DNA of 8,743 nt from an uncultured Oscillospiraceae bacterium (GCA_934561725.1 CAKTGW010000018.1:1-8743), one strand, 5' to 3'; positions 1-6,395 are shown, numbered from the stretch's first letter. Translations and numbers: made by a program. The notes: generated from the sequence alone by a model not told the origin.

Positions 1-933
1 CGCTTTACCCATGGCTGCAAAAACCTTGGGCAGCGAGATGAACATCAGGCTGGTTCCGGCACTCATACCGTCCGTACCGGAAAATACGAACACTGCCGGA
101 ATGATCATGGCACCGGCCAGCAGAGCAACGCCCGTATCAAAGATCTCGATCTGATCAATTGCTCTGTTCAGATTCACGTTCGGCTTTACATAGGAGCCGT
201 AGGTGATCATAATGCCCATGGATACGCTCAGCGAGAAAAACAGCTGGCTCATAGCATCCAGCAGGATCTGCAAAAAACGGCCGATCGTCAGTCCTTCAAC
301 ATGAGGGATCAGATAATAGAGCAGTCCCTCCACGCCGGTACGCAGCTGTCCGGATTCATCCGTGTGCTTCAATGTGAGGGAATATCCGGCGATCAGCACC
401 ACCAGCACCAGCAGGACCGGCACCATATACTGGGACACCCGCTCAATACCGTCCTGTACACCTTTGTACACAATAAAGGCCGTTACTCCCATAAATAGCA
501 GCGCAAAGACAACTGGCGCCACCGGAGAAGTAATAAACGAGATAAAATAATTGTCCTGAGCTGCCGCTTCGGCCTGTCCTGTCAGATAGACCACTGCATA
601 CTTTGTGATCCATCCGCCAATGACCGCATAATAGGTCATGATCAGCACGGGGACCAGAAAGGTCAGCACACCCAGGAATTTCCATTTGGGATGCATTTCT
701 GTATAAGCCCCAATAGCGCTCTTTTTTGTTCTGCGGCCAATGGCAATGTCAGAGGTCAGCAAAGTAAAGCCAAAGGTCAGCACGAGCACCAGGTAAACAA
801 GCAAAAATAAACCGCCGCCATCTTTAGCGGCGAGATAAGGAAAGCGCCAGAGATTTCCCACACCCACGGCGCTGCCGGCTGCTGCCAGGACAAATCCGAT
901 CTGTCCTGAAAAGTGATTCGATTTTTTCTTCAT
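1..933 (-). CDS. Sodium:neurotransmitter symporter (NSS/SNF) family transporter, C-terminus off left edge
   Basis: Integral membrane transporter predicted to import an amino acid or similar small solute with Na+. 311 residues are visible and the frame stays open to base 1; bacterial family members are usually about 450 residues, so roughly a third is missing. The N-terminus carries the family signature in TM1: GSAVGVGNLWRFPYLAAKDG at about residues 20-39, where the unwound Gly-Asn-Leu-x-Arg-Phe-Pro segment contributes to Na+ and substrate binding in LeuT. SDIAIGRR follows at about residues 61-68. A TM6-like segment reads LFFSLSVSMGIMITYGSY. The start ATG at 933-931 has GGAG four bases upstream and AGGAG further up. 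The gene is divergent from trmO. Family assignment is secure from the motifs; the substrate cannot be told from this sequence. Confidence 0.93.
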   Translation of the reverse strand, partial: MKKKSNHFSGQIGFVLAAAGSAVGVGNLWRFPYLAAKDGGGLFLLVYLVLVLTFGFTLLTSDIAIGRRTKKSAIGAYTEMHPKWKFLGVLTFLVPVLIMTYYAVIGGWITKYAVVYLTGQAEAAAQDNYFISFITSPVAPVVFALLFMGVTAFIVYKGVQDGIERVSQYMVPVLLVLVVLIAGYSLTLKHTDESGQLRTGVEGLLYYLIPHVEGLTIGRFLQILLDAMSQLFFSLSVSMGIMITYGSYVKPNVNLNRAIDQIEIFDTGVALLAGAMIIPAVFVFSGTDGMSAGTSLMFISLPKVFAAMGKA

Positions 934-963
934 TGGACTCCAAAACTCCTGTCTCTTTCTTCT

Positions 964-984
964 AATTTATATTTTATATAAATT
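964..984. repeat. AT-only inverted repeat at the predicted transporter start site
   Basis: AATTTATAT-TTT-ATATAAATT is a perfect palindrome with 9-base arms and a 3-base centre. It overlaps the edge of the transporter -10 box and the predicted start site, a typical operator position. It contains only A and T in an AT-rich spacer, so chance formation is a real possibility. Confidence 0.35.
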
Positions 985-1012
985 ATACCATACTTAATAC
1001 TTTTTTGCACAA
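982..1012 (-). promoter_or_regulatory. Promoter candidate for the NSS transporter gene
   Basis: On the minus strand a perfect TATAAT (987-982) is preceded by TGG, giving an extended -10. The best -35 is TTGTGC (1012-1007) at a long 19-base spacer, so the extended -10 probably carries the promoter. Transcription would start near 975, giving a leader of about 40 bases to the ATG at 933. Confidence 0.6.
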
Positions 1013-1073
1013 GTAAACAGCCTGCTCAAGCTCCGGAACCGGCTCATTCTCAAGCCTCGCTTTTTCAATACCC

Positions 1074-1101
1074 TTGCCAAGCGATGGTATTATGATATAC
1101 T
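1074..1101 (+). promoter_or_regulatory. Promoter for trmO
   Basis: TTGCCA (1074-1079) and TATACT (1096-1101) are separated by 16 bases, and TGA immediately upstream of the -10 gives an extended -10. The start site would be near 1108, which leaves an extremely short leader: the ribosome binding site GAGGTGA at 1108-1114 would lie at the very 5' end of the message. Confidence 0.6.
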
Positions 1102-1107
1102 ATAGCA

Positions 1108-1114
1108 GAGGTGA
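1108..1114 (+). promoter_or_regulatory. Ribosome binding site that fixes the trmO start
   Basis: GAGGTGA lies five bases before the ATG at 1120. The in-frame GTG at 1111 is part of this site, so it is unlikely to be the start; ATG 1120 is preferred. Confidence 0.7.
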
Positions 1115-1119
1115 CGCAC

Positions 1120-1800
1120 ATGGACGCAACTATGCACATCATTGCCCGTATACGCAGTGATTTTAAAACTAAATTCGGCATTCCGCGCCAGAGTGGTCTG
1201 ATCGATGCACTGACCGCCGAGATCGTCTTTGAGCCCGAATACCGGGATATAAATGCTCTGCGTGGACTGGACGGCTTTTCACACATCTGGCTGATCTGGC
1301 AGTTCTCACAGGCTGTGCGTGAGGGCTGGTCAGCAACTGTCCGCCCACCCCGTCTGGGAGGAAATGAACGCATGGGCGTATTTGCCACCCGTTCCCCTTT
1401 CCGCCCCAATGAGGTCGGTCTGAGCGCGGTGCGTCTGCTTGGCATTGACCCGGATACACCGGAAGGACCGGTGATCCGCGTAGCCGGAGCCGACCTGATG
1501 GACGGCACCCCTATTTTTGACATCAAGCCGTATATTCCCTACGCTGACGCACATCCCGAGGCATCCTGCGGTTTTGCTCCGCCGTCAGACACCCAGGTCC
1601 TATCTGTGGACTTCCCGCCAGCCCTGTTGGCACTTGTCCCGCCGGACAAGCAGCAGGCTCTCATTGCTGTGCTGGCGCAGGATCCCCGTCCCCGCTATCA
1701 AAACGAACCAACGCGGCAGTACGGCATGACCTTTGCAGGACTGGAGGTCCGCTTCCGTGTAGCCGACGATCAGCTGACTGTCACTGAGATCCTGAAATAA
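1120..1800 (+). CDS. trmO: tRNA (adenine(37)-N6)-methyltransferase TrmO (YaeB/VirR family)
   Basis: SAM-dependent enzyme that, in E. coli, N6-methylates the t6A37 base of tRNA-Thr(GGU), helping decoding; it acts in the cytoplasm. The 226-residue protein matches the usual family length. Family motifs visible in order: PRQSG (residues 22-26), RGLDGFSHIW (48-57), RPPRLGGN (75-82), MGVFATRSPFRPN (85-97), DGTPIFDIKPYIPYAD (128-143) and the C-terminal LAQDPRPRYQ (185-194). These are the conserved segments of the TrmO beta-barrel fold and its C-terminal extension. The start is ATG 1120, supported by GAGGTGA; an in-frame GTG at 1111 and ATG at 1132 are alternatives. The gene is monocistronic, divergent from the transporter and convergent with azlD, with a terminator right after the stop. 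No key motif is missing. Confidence 0.95.
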   Translation: MDATMHIIARIRSDFKTKFGIPRQSGLIDALTAEIVFEPEYRDINALRGLDGFSHIWLIWQFSQAVREGWSATVRPPRLGGNERMGVFATRSPFRPNEVGLSAVRLLGIDPDTPEGPVIRVAGADLMDGTPIFDIKPYIPYADAHPEASCGFAPPSDTQVLSVDFPPALLALVPPDKQQALIAVLAQDPRPRYQNEPTRQYGMTFAGLEVRFRVADDQLTVTEILK

Positions 1801-1803
1801 ACG

Positions 1804-1842
1804 AAAGCGCCCCGACACAGCATGACTGCGCCGGGGCGCTTT
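1804..1842. terminator. Bidirectional-type terminator between trmO and azlD
   Basis: AAAGCGCCCCG (1804-1814) pairs perfectly with CGGGGCGCTTT (1832-1842): an 11-bp GC-rich stem with a 17-base loop, four bases after the trmO stop. The A and T bases flanking the stem supply a short U stretch on either strand, so it can end trmO on the plus strand and azlCD on the minus strand. The U-tract is short in both directions. Confidence 0.85.
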
Positions 1843-1852
1843 CCATTATTTA

Positions 1853-2164
1853 TTAATGGCACAAAATCAATTCAGCAATAAACGCCACTGCACAGCAGGA
1901 GGCCGCCACGCGGAACAGACTGGCACCGCACCAGGCCAGAGCCACACCGGCGATCAGCGCCAGTACGCCGGCTGCGGGAGCCTGTGTTGCATCCATGATT
2001 GCCGGGAAGGTCATCACCGCCAAAGTAACATAGGGCACATAGTAAAGGAAGGACTGTAAAAACCGGTTTTCGATCTGACGCCGGATCAAGGTAAGAGGTA
2101 AAACGCGGATCGCAAGGGTCACGCCGGCCATGACCGCCAGATAAGCATATACGTTAATCCGCAT
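1853..2164 (-). CDS. azlD: AzlD family small subunit of branched-chain amino acid exporter
   Basis: Small hydrophobic membrane protein of 103 residues, the usual AzlD size. It is the partner of AzlC in exporters of branched-chain amino acids (azlCD of B. subtilis, ygaZH of E. coli). About four membrane segments are visible, starting at VYAYLAVMAGVTLAIRVLPL, with the family-typical RVLPLTLIRR and FLQSFLYYVPYVTLAVMTFP segments. The frame stays open 43 codons upstream to 2293, but ATG 2164 is the right start: GGAGG sits nine bases upstream, the family N-terminus aligns there, and the longer translation is only a shadow of azlC rich in Arg and Cys. The start overlaps the end of azlC by 11 bases, suggesting translational coupling and equal production of the two subunits. 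Confidence 0.93.
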   Translation of the reverse strand: MRINVYAYLAVMAGVTLAIRVLPLTLIRRQIENRFLQSFLYYVPYVTLAVMTFPAIMDATQAPAAGVLALIAGVALAWCGASLFRVAASCCAVAFIAELILCH

Positions 2165-2933
2165 GCTCTTCCGCCTCCTTTTTCTGCGGCACAGGGAACA
2201 GCACGGCCGCCAGAGCTGAGAGCGCGACCGTAAGGATGATCGTGCGCGTCCCGGATGAGATCCCGGCCAGCAGCGGCAGGCGCGATGCTGCAAAGCTCAG
2301 CAGGAAGCTGAATCCAACCAGTCCGGCCACAACACGGCTCTTCCGCGCAGGAGGAATAATGATCGCCAGGAACATGCCATAAAGCGCCACGCTCAGCGCA
2401 CTGGCTGCGCGCATGGGGAGTATGTTGCCCACCAGCACACCGATCGCCGTACCCAGAGACCAGCCGGGCAGAGCCACCAGCATGGCTCCATACATATACC
2501 ATGGATCCAAATAGCCCGGGCGGGCTACCGCCAGGCCGAACAGCTCATCAGTTAAGTCAAAGCCCACCAGCAGCCGATGCTGCAGCGGGGTATCCGGTGC
2601 AAACTTCTGGCTCAAAGCACAGCTCATCAGCAGATAGCGTGCGTTGGCTACCAGCGTCATCAAGGCCATCTCCCAGAGTGGTGCGCTGGCTGCGATCACG
2701 GTAAAGCCGGCATACTCACCGGCAGAGGCATTATTCAAAAAACTGGCCAGAAAGCCCTGAAAAGCGGTAAGGCCCGCATTTCGCGCGGCAATTCCCAGTG
2801 TAAACGAAACTGCCAGATAGCCCAGGGCCACCGGCATTCCATCCCGGATACCCGCCCGGACCGCTTCGCTGCGGCTTGTCCGCAGACGGTTGCCAGCCAG
2901 TCCAATACTTCCGGCAGACTGTGCTCTTTGCAT
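2154..2933 (-). CDS. azlC: AzlC family large subunit of branched-chain amino acid exporter
   Basis: Integral membrane protein of 259 residues, normal for AzlC, forming an exporter with AzlD. Related pairs export leucine/valine analogues (4-azaleucine resistance in B. subtilis) or valine and methionine (YgaZH in E. coli). Features seen: a polar N-terminus of about 30 residues, then DGMPVALGYLAVSFTLGIAA, the conserved FLNNASAGEYAG stretch, VANARYLLMSCALSQKF (the family N-x-RY-LL-S motif), LTDELFGLAVARP, and several further hydrophobic helices ending before a charged tail. The start ATG at 2933-2931 has GGAG ten bases upstream. It is the first gene of the azlCD operon and divergent from a LysR-type gene that probably controls it. 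The exact amino acid exported is inferred from the family. Confidence 0.93.
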   Translation of the reverse strand: MQRAQSAGSIGLAGNRLRTSRSEAVRAGIRDGMPVALGYLAVSFTLGIAARNAGLTAFQGFLASFLNNASAGEYAGFTVIAASAPLWEMALMTLVANARYLLMSCALSQKFAPDTPLQHRLLVGFDLTDELFGLAVARPGYLDPWYMYGAMLVALPGWSLGTAIGVLVGNILPMRAASALSVALYGMFLAIIIPPARKSRVVAGLVGFSFLLSFAASRLPLLAGISSGTRTIILTVALSALAAVLFPVPQKKEAEEHAD

Positions 2934-2967
2934 AGATCAGATGCTCCTTTTCTCATTTTCCTGAGAT

Positions 2968-2996
2968 AGGATACCACAGGACTTGATATTCGTAAA
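2968..2996 (-). promoter_or_regulatory. Promoter for azlCD
   Basis: On the minus strand TTTACG (2996-2991) and TATCCT (2973-2968) lie 17 bases apart, with TGG directly before the -10 (extended -10). Neither box is close to consensus (four of six each), which fits a promoter needing an activator. The -35 lies inside the palindrome at 2986-3004. Confidence 0.55.
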
Positions 2997-3011
2997 ACGA
3001 ATATATATAAT
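2983..3011 (+). promoter_or_regulatory. Promoter for the LysR-type gene
   Basis: TTGATA (2983-2988) and a perfect TATAAT (3006-3011) are 17 bases apart, a near-consensus sigma-A-type promoter. The start site would be near 3018. The palindrome at 2986-3004 covers most of the -35 and the spacer, so a bound regulator would block its own promoter. Confidence 0.75.
2986..3004. promoter_or_regulatory. LysR-type operator palindrome between azlC and the regulator
   Basis: ATATTCGT-AAA-ACGAATAT is a perfect inverted repeat with 8-base arms. It contains TTCGTAAAACGAA, a T-N11-A core as in LysR-family recognition sites. It overlaps the -35 elements of both divergent promoters. Its fit as the binding site of the adjacent regulator is inferred from position and symmetry. 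Confidence 0.7.
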
Positions 3012-3043
3012 GTTATCATAAGACTTTCTAATGAGGTGTGCAT

Positions 3044-3943
3044 ATGCTGTCAAGATACGATATTTTCTGCAAGGTGATCGAAACCGGCAGCTTCACCCGG
3101 GCCGCCGAGCAATTGGGTTATTCCCAGAGCGCCGTGAGCCAGACCGTAAAGGCGCTGGAGCGTGAGCTGGACGCCGCACTGGTCAGCCGCGACAAGGAAG
3201 GCATCCGCCTGACCGCAGACGGCGCCGCCTATTTCCCCTATATACGCAGCATCAGTGCCGCAGGCGATGCGCTGGAAAAAAAGCATCAGGAGATGCTCGG
3301 ACTGGAAAACACCACGATCCGCATCGGCACCTTCACCAGTGTCAGCCGCAATCTTCTGCCCAAGCTGATCCAGGAATTCAAGACACAGTATCCCAATGTG
3401 CAGTTTGAACTGGTTCAGGGTGAGTACAGCAGCATCAGTCAATGGGTACAGGAAGAAACCGTGGACTTTGGTTTTGTAAACGCCGAGTTCTCCACTGGGC
3501 TGGATGTACGTCCCCTGTTTCAGGACGCCATGATGGCTATCCTGCCGCCGGACCATCCCCTGACTGCAAGGTCTGCCGTCCCGCTGGATGAGCTGGCCGC
3601 CGAGCCATTCATTCTTCTGGACGAAGGCAGGCACAGCGTAGCCATAGACGCCTTTCAGCTTTTGGGACTAACTCCGCGCATTGAATACAAGGTCTCTGAC
3701 GACTACTCCATTTTGGCTATGGTCAAACAGGGCCTCGGTGTGTCCATCCTGTATAATCTGATGGTCGCCGGCTTCTGCGACGGTCTGGTCGTGCGCCCCA
3801 TTCTTGAGCATCCGGAACGGACCGTAGCATTGGCTGCGCGCCGATGGGAAACCATGTCGCTTGCGGCACGCCGCTTTGCGGAATTTATTCCCCGCCACAT
3901 TCCGAAGCTGCTCACCGAGCTCATGCCCAATACCCGGATCTGA
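3044..3943 (+). CDS. LysR-family transcriptional regulator, probable regulator of azlCD
   Basis: DNA-binding regulator of 299 residues, the standard LysR length. Residues 1-60 form the winged helix-turn-helix: IFCKVIETGSFTRAAEQLGY, followed by SQSAVSQTVKALERELDAAL containing the recognition helix, then the wing (RLTADG). A linker helix is followed by the effector-binding domain from about residue 88 (RIGTFTSVSRNLLPKLIQEF) to about 290, with the typical DFGFVN and VKQGLGVSIL segments. The start ATG 3044 has TGAGGTG at 3032-3038, five bases upstream; the in-frame GTG at 3038 overlaps this site and is unlikely. The divergent arrangement with azlCD and the shared palindrome suggest control of the exporter and autorepression. 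The inducer is unknown; a branched-chain amino acid is a reasonable guess from the target genes. Confidence 0.93.
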   Translation: MLSRYDIFCKVIETGSFTRAAEQLGYSQSAVSQTVKALERELDAALVSRDKEGIRLTADGAAYFPYIRSISAAGDALEKKHQEMLGLENTTIRIGTFTSVSRNLLPKLIQEFKTQYPNVQFELVQGEYSSISQWVQEETVDFGFVNAEFSTGLDVRPLFQDAMMAILPPDHPLTARSAVPLDELAAEPFILLDEGRHSVAIDAFQLLGLTPRIEYKVSDDYSILAMVKQGLGVSILYNLMVAGFCDGLVVRPILEHPERTVALAARRWETMSLAARRFAEFIPRHIPKLLTELMPNTRI

Positions 3944-3963
3944 TACATCCTTGTATATAAAAC

Positions 3964-4014
3964 AGCTCCCCCGGAATATCCTGTGCGGATCGTTTCGGGG
4001 GAGCTTTCCTTTTT
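3964..4014. terminator. Terminator between the LysR gene and the PQQ-like gene
   Basis: AGCTCCCCCG (3964-3973) pairs perfectly with CGGGGGAGCT (3996-4005). A T-rich run, TTCCTTTTT, follows on the plus strand. On the minus strand the stem is followed by GTTTTAT, so it may also end the convergent PQQ-like gene. The 22-base loop can form a short extra ATCC/GGAT pairing. Confidence 0.87.
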
Positions 4015-4029
4015 ACAAATATACTTCTG

Positions 4030-5811
4030 TTACTTCAGTTCAAAACCGTAGACCACCTGTCCGCGGGTACCGATCACAAACATATTGTCATACACGACCG
4101 GACTGGCCTCTGTTGTGCTGCCCAGAGCCGTCTCATGGAGCACCTCGCCGGTCAGGCCGTCGATCAGCTGCATATATCCGCCGCCGGAATTACCGACACC
4201 GGAGGTGCAGTACAGCAGATAGCCCTTGCCGGAATCATCATAGATACACACCGGAGAGGACCAGCTGTAGGTTTGTGTATGCAGCTCCCAGACCACCTCA
4301 CCGGTCTTTTTGTCCAGCGCGCACAAAATGCCGTCATAGGCATTGGGCGTTCTGGACACGGGTACAAAGATCAGATCTGCCAGATCATTTTTTCCTACGG
4401 CCAGTGTGCCCTGCACACCGCCGGAAAGATCCTTTTCCGTATAGCACTTATAGGACTTCTGCCAGATGACCTCGCCGGTCTCTGCATCCAGCTTCCAGAT
4501 AGGAATGTCCGTGGGATTATAGCTGCGCCAGCCATAGTGGAAAGAGGTACTGATATAAATATACAGATGGCCGTCCTCCATCTCCAGAACCGGCGTGCAG
4601 TTGGTATCGTCCAGTACATCCTGTACCCAGACCAGCTCCAATGTATTCAGATCCAGACACATCATATTGCCGCCGTTATCGGCTACAAAGAGATAGTGCT
4701 GATATACCGCGGCACTGTCCTCCATGCCCAGCCAGTACTGACCGCTGGCGCTGTTGCGGATAGACTGATAGCGCCATTTGACGATCTCGGGCTCCATAGT
4801 CAGCGTGCCCGCGGAAGCATCATAGTCTGTATGCATATTTACAATATAGAGCAGACCGTTTTCGCCCGGCCAGATCAGCTGGTCGGTCTCAGCGGAAACC
4901 AGAGGTGCACTGTCAAACATATGCCATTGACGCAGCGCAAAGTCCTCATTTGCCGCCAGGCTGAACAGAACAGAACCGTCGATCAAACTCACGGCCAGCG
5001 CGCGGGGCGTCTCTGATGCGCCATAATAGCCGGCGCCCACATAGAGGATGGGATAGCCCCGGGGATCCAGAGATCCGGCGCCTTTGAACGTAAAGCCCAG
5101 ATACAGATTGTCACGAGTGGCCTTGCCTGTGCTCAGCTCGGTAAAATAAACATAGCCATCCATTGTAGCGTGGACGACCTCTACCAGCTCATCCTGCTGT
5201 TTTGCCCAATCATACAGATTCATCACGGCCCGGGTCTCTTTGTCCCATTTTGCGATCAGAGCCTGACCTGTCCAGCCGCTGCCGGTCCATGTATAGCCGG
5301 TATAGGAGGTCAGAGAGCCGATTTTCCGGGTCCAAGTCTGAGAAAAGCTCTTCTGCGTCATGTTTACCGTACCGTAAGCACCGCCGTCCCGGAAGTTATT
5401 GCCGCGGAAAGTAAACACACCGGGTATCTCCGTATATTCGCTGCCCATACCGAAATCTACAATTTTTTCAGGCGTATAGCTGTCTGTCAGCTTGCCGTCC
5501 ACCTGAATACCGGTACTGGAAATAAATTTCTCCGGCTTGGTTTCATCCACTGCATGCGGCTCAAAAACAGGTGTAGGCTCCGGCGTAGGTTCAGGAGTGG
5601 GCTCCGCGCTGGGCTCTGCCGTAGGCACCGGCGACAGCTCCGGAAGCTGTGTGGAGGGAGACGGCTGGCTCAGCTCGTCCTGAAGCTTACCGTGGTCAGA
5701 GCCTAGATACTTCACCTCTATAAAGGCCAGTACAGCCAGTGCCAATGCAAGCACAATTGCCTGAAGGGCAATAAATTTTCTCTTTTTTCCTTTGCTGCCA
5801 GTTGCAGGCAT
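4030..5811 (-). CDS. Membrane-anchored PQQ-like beta-propeller repeat protein
   Basis: Protein of 593 residues. A basic start (GSKGKKRK) precedes one hydrophobic segment at residues 13-31, with no lipobox cysteine, so it is probably an uncleaved signal anchor with the bulk outside the cell. Residues 50-85 are a proline-rich spacer that includes EPTPEPTPEPTP, as in wall-spanning linkers. The remainder resembles PQQ-like/WD-like propeller blades with TGEV-W type turns: KLDAETGEVIWQKSYKC, ALDKKTGEVVWELHTQ, LIDGLTGEVLHETALG and a final FVIGTRGQVVYGFEL. Nothing shows that it binds PQQ; in such proteins the fold usually serves as a scaffold or binding surface. The start ATG at 5811-5809 has GGTGAG five bases upstream. 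It has its own promoter and convergent neighbours, so it appears monocistronic. Fold confidence is high; its function is unknown. Confidence 0.9.
   Translation of the reverse strand: MPATGSKGKKRKFIALQAIVLALALAVLAFIEVKYLGSDHGKLQDELSQPSPSTQLPELSPVPTAEPSAEPTPEPTPEPTPVFEPHAVDETKPEKFISSTGIQVDGKLTDSYTPEKIVDFGMGSEYTEIPGVFTFRGNNFRDGGAYGTVNMTQKSFSQTWTRKIGSLTSYTGYTWTGSGWTGQALIAKWDKETRAVMNLYDWAKQQDELVEVVHATMDGYVYFTELSTGKATRDNLYLGFTFKGAGSLDPRGYPILYVGAGYYGASETPRALAVSLIDGSVLFSLAANEDFALRQWHMFDSAPLVSAETDQLIWPGENGLLYIVNMHTDYDASAGTLTMEPEIVKWRYQSIRNSASGQYWLGMEDSAAVYQHYLFVADNGGNMMCLDLNTLELVWVQDVLDDTNCTPVLEMEDGHLYIYISTSFHYGWRSYNPTDIPIWKLDAETGEVIWQKSYKCYTEKDLSGGVQGTLAVGKNDLADLIFVPVSRTPNAYDGILCALDKKTGEVVWELHTQTYSWSSPVCIYDDSGKGYLLYCTSGVGNSGGGYMQLIDGLTGEVLHETALGSTTEASPVVYDNMFVIGTRGQVVYGFELK
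5569..5604 (-). repeat. EPTP tandem repeat in the propeller protein linker
   Basis: Three perfect tandem copies of Glu-Pro-Thr-Pro (residues 70-81), preceded by looser AEPS-type units. Such Pro/Glu/Thr repeats form stiff extended spacers in Gram-positive surface proteins and often vary in copy number. Confidence 0.75.
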
Positions 5812-5870
5812 GGAAACTCACCATCCTCAATCTCTGCCGGCCGCTGCCGGTTTACACACATAGTCAGCCA

Positions 5871-5899
5871 ATTATAACGTCAGCAGGTCTGAAAGTCAA
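5871..5899 (-). promoter_or_regulatory. Promoter for the PQQ-like protein gene
   Basis: On the minus strand TTGACT (5899-5894) and a perfect TATAAT (5876-5871) are separated by exactly 17 bases. The start site would be near 5864, giving a leader of about 50 bases before the ATG at 5811. Confidence 0.8.
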
Positions 5900-5921
5900 T
5901 ATCCGTGCCTTTGCGGATATT
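5898..5921. repeat. Inverted repeat touching the PQQ-like gene promoter
   Basis: AATATCCG (5898-5905) and CGGATATT (5914-5921) are perfect 8-base arms around an 8-base centre. The repeat begins inside the -35 box of the PQQ-like gene and extends upstream, a position suited to an activator or repressor site. It lacks a T run on either side, so a terminator is less likely. Confidence 0.5.
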
Positions 5922-5973
5922 CCAACTTTTGTGTGGGATCTCTTCTGAGTAAACGAATTAAGCGAGAATGGAT

Positions 5974-6012
5974 AAAACAAGAGGCAGTAGTTGTAATGAC
6001 TACTGCCTCTTG
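5974..6012 (-). terminator. Terminator downstream of the small membrane protein gene
   Basis: CAAGAGGCAGTAGT (5978-5991) and ACTACTGCCTCTTG (5999-6012) form a perfect 14-bp stem with a 7-base loop. On the minus strand the stem is directly followed by TTTT and then ATCC. It therefore most likely ends transcription from the 67-residue gene before it reaches the PQQ-like gene. The stretch from here to 6151 holds no complete gene, only the start-less frame described at 6037-6204. Confidence 0.75.
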
Positions 6013-6036
6013 CTATGCGGTTTTACTCTGTAGGGA

Positions 6037-6204
6037 TTATAGACCGTAGTGAATTACCCATTTATTATCAGTTGACGCTTTTTCTAACAATGCCTTTAAT
6101 CCTCGCAATTCAGTAATGGCGGCGTTGTCTCCATCACAAACTGAAATTTGATTATTTGTCTTCAGGAGAGTCGAACTTTGAAATAATCGCTCCTGTGCAG
6201 ATAA
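6037..6204 (-). other. Start-less 55-codon open frame, possible gene remnant
   Basis: In the frame one base off from the 67-residue gene, 55 sense codons run from just after a TAG (6207-6205) to a TAA (6039-6037). The tail contains NAAITELRGLKALLEKAS and ends NKWVIHYGL, which looks protein-like: an amphipathic helix with balanced charges. There is no ATG or GTG in the frame and no ribosome binding site before its TTG codons. The first part overlaps the end of the 67-residue gene. It could be the 3' end of a decayed gene or a frame reached by frameshifting; it could equally be chance. I do not recognise the sequence. Confidence 0.3.
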
Positions 6205-6355
6205 CTATTTCAAAAGCAAGGAAGAGCGCTGTACCAATGATAAGTGCTTCTGTCGGAGTAAGGCCATTAAAGAACTTAGCAAAAAAAGCGAGGAATACCC
6301 ACTCGACAGCGACTACCGCTAAACCTATCAGTATGTATTTCCAAACATCTTTCAT
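6152..6355 (-). CDS. Small two-helix membrane protein, unknown function
   Basis: A 67-residue protein with two hydrophobic stretches, at residues 7-29 (YILIGLAVVAVEWVFLAFFA and on) and 37-59 (ALIIGTALFLAFEIVICTGA and on). They are joined by a short NGLTPTE turn, and the C-terminus is acidic (FDSPEDK). A helical hairpin in the membrane is predicted. The start is well supported: GGGGGAG lies nine bases before the ATG, an extended -10 promoter lies upstream, and a strong hairpin terminator lies downstream, so this is a complete transcription unit. Codons are AT-richer than in all neighbours, and the gene sits in an AT-rich island, which suggests acquisition from elsewhere. I do not recognise a family. 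A glutamate inside each predicted helix (E18, E49) is unusual and could matter for function. Confidence 0.72.
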   Translation of the reverse strand: MKDVWKYILIGLAVVAVEWVFLAFFAKFFNGLTPTEALIIGTALFLAFEIVICTGAIISKFDSPEDK

Positions 6356-6395
6356 ACTATCACTCTCCCCCTTAATCCCGAATAGTCAGTTTACT

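Noticed and set aside
2165..2293. N-terminal 43-codon extension of azlD
   Set aside because: Its residues are Arg/Cys/Ser-rich out-of-frame readings of azlC; the ribosome binding site and family alignment both point to ATG 2164.
3050..3634. 194-codon minus-strand open frame opposite the LysR gene
   Set aside because: Complete overlap with a well-recognised LysR regulator of standard length; no independent evidence.
4135..5016. 293-codon plus-strand open frame within the PQQ-like gene
   Set aside because: It lies antisense to a much longer frame with clear propeller motifs; it is a shadow caused by GC-rich codons, with no ribosome binding site or recognisable domain.
5812..6151. tRNA or structured RNA gene in the AT-rich spacer
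   Set aside because: No cloverleaf, riboswitch core or other known RNA pattern was recognised; the hairpins are explained as a terminator and a promoter-linked repeat.
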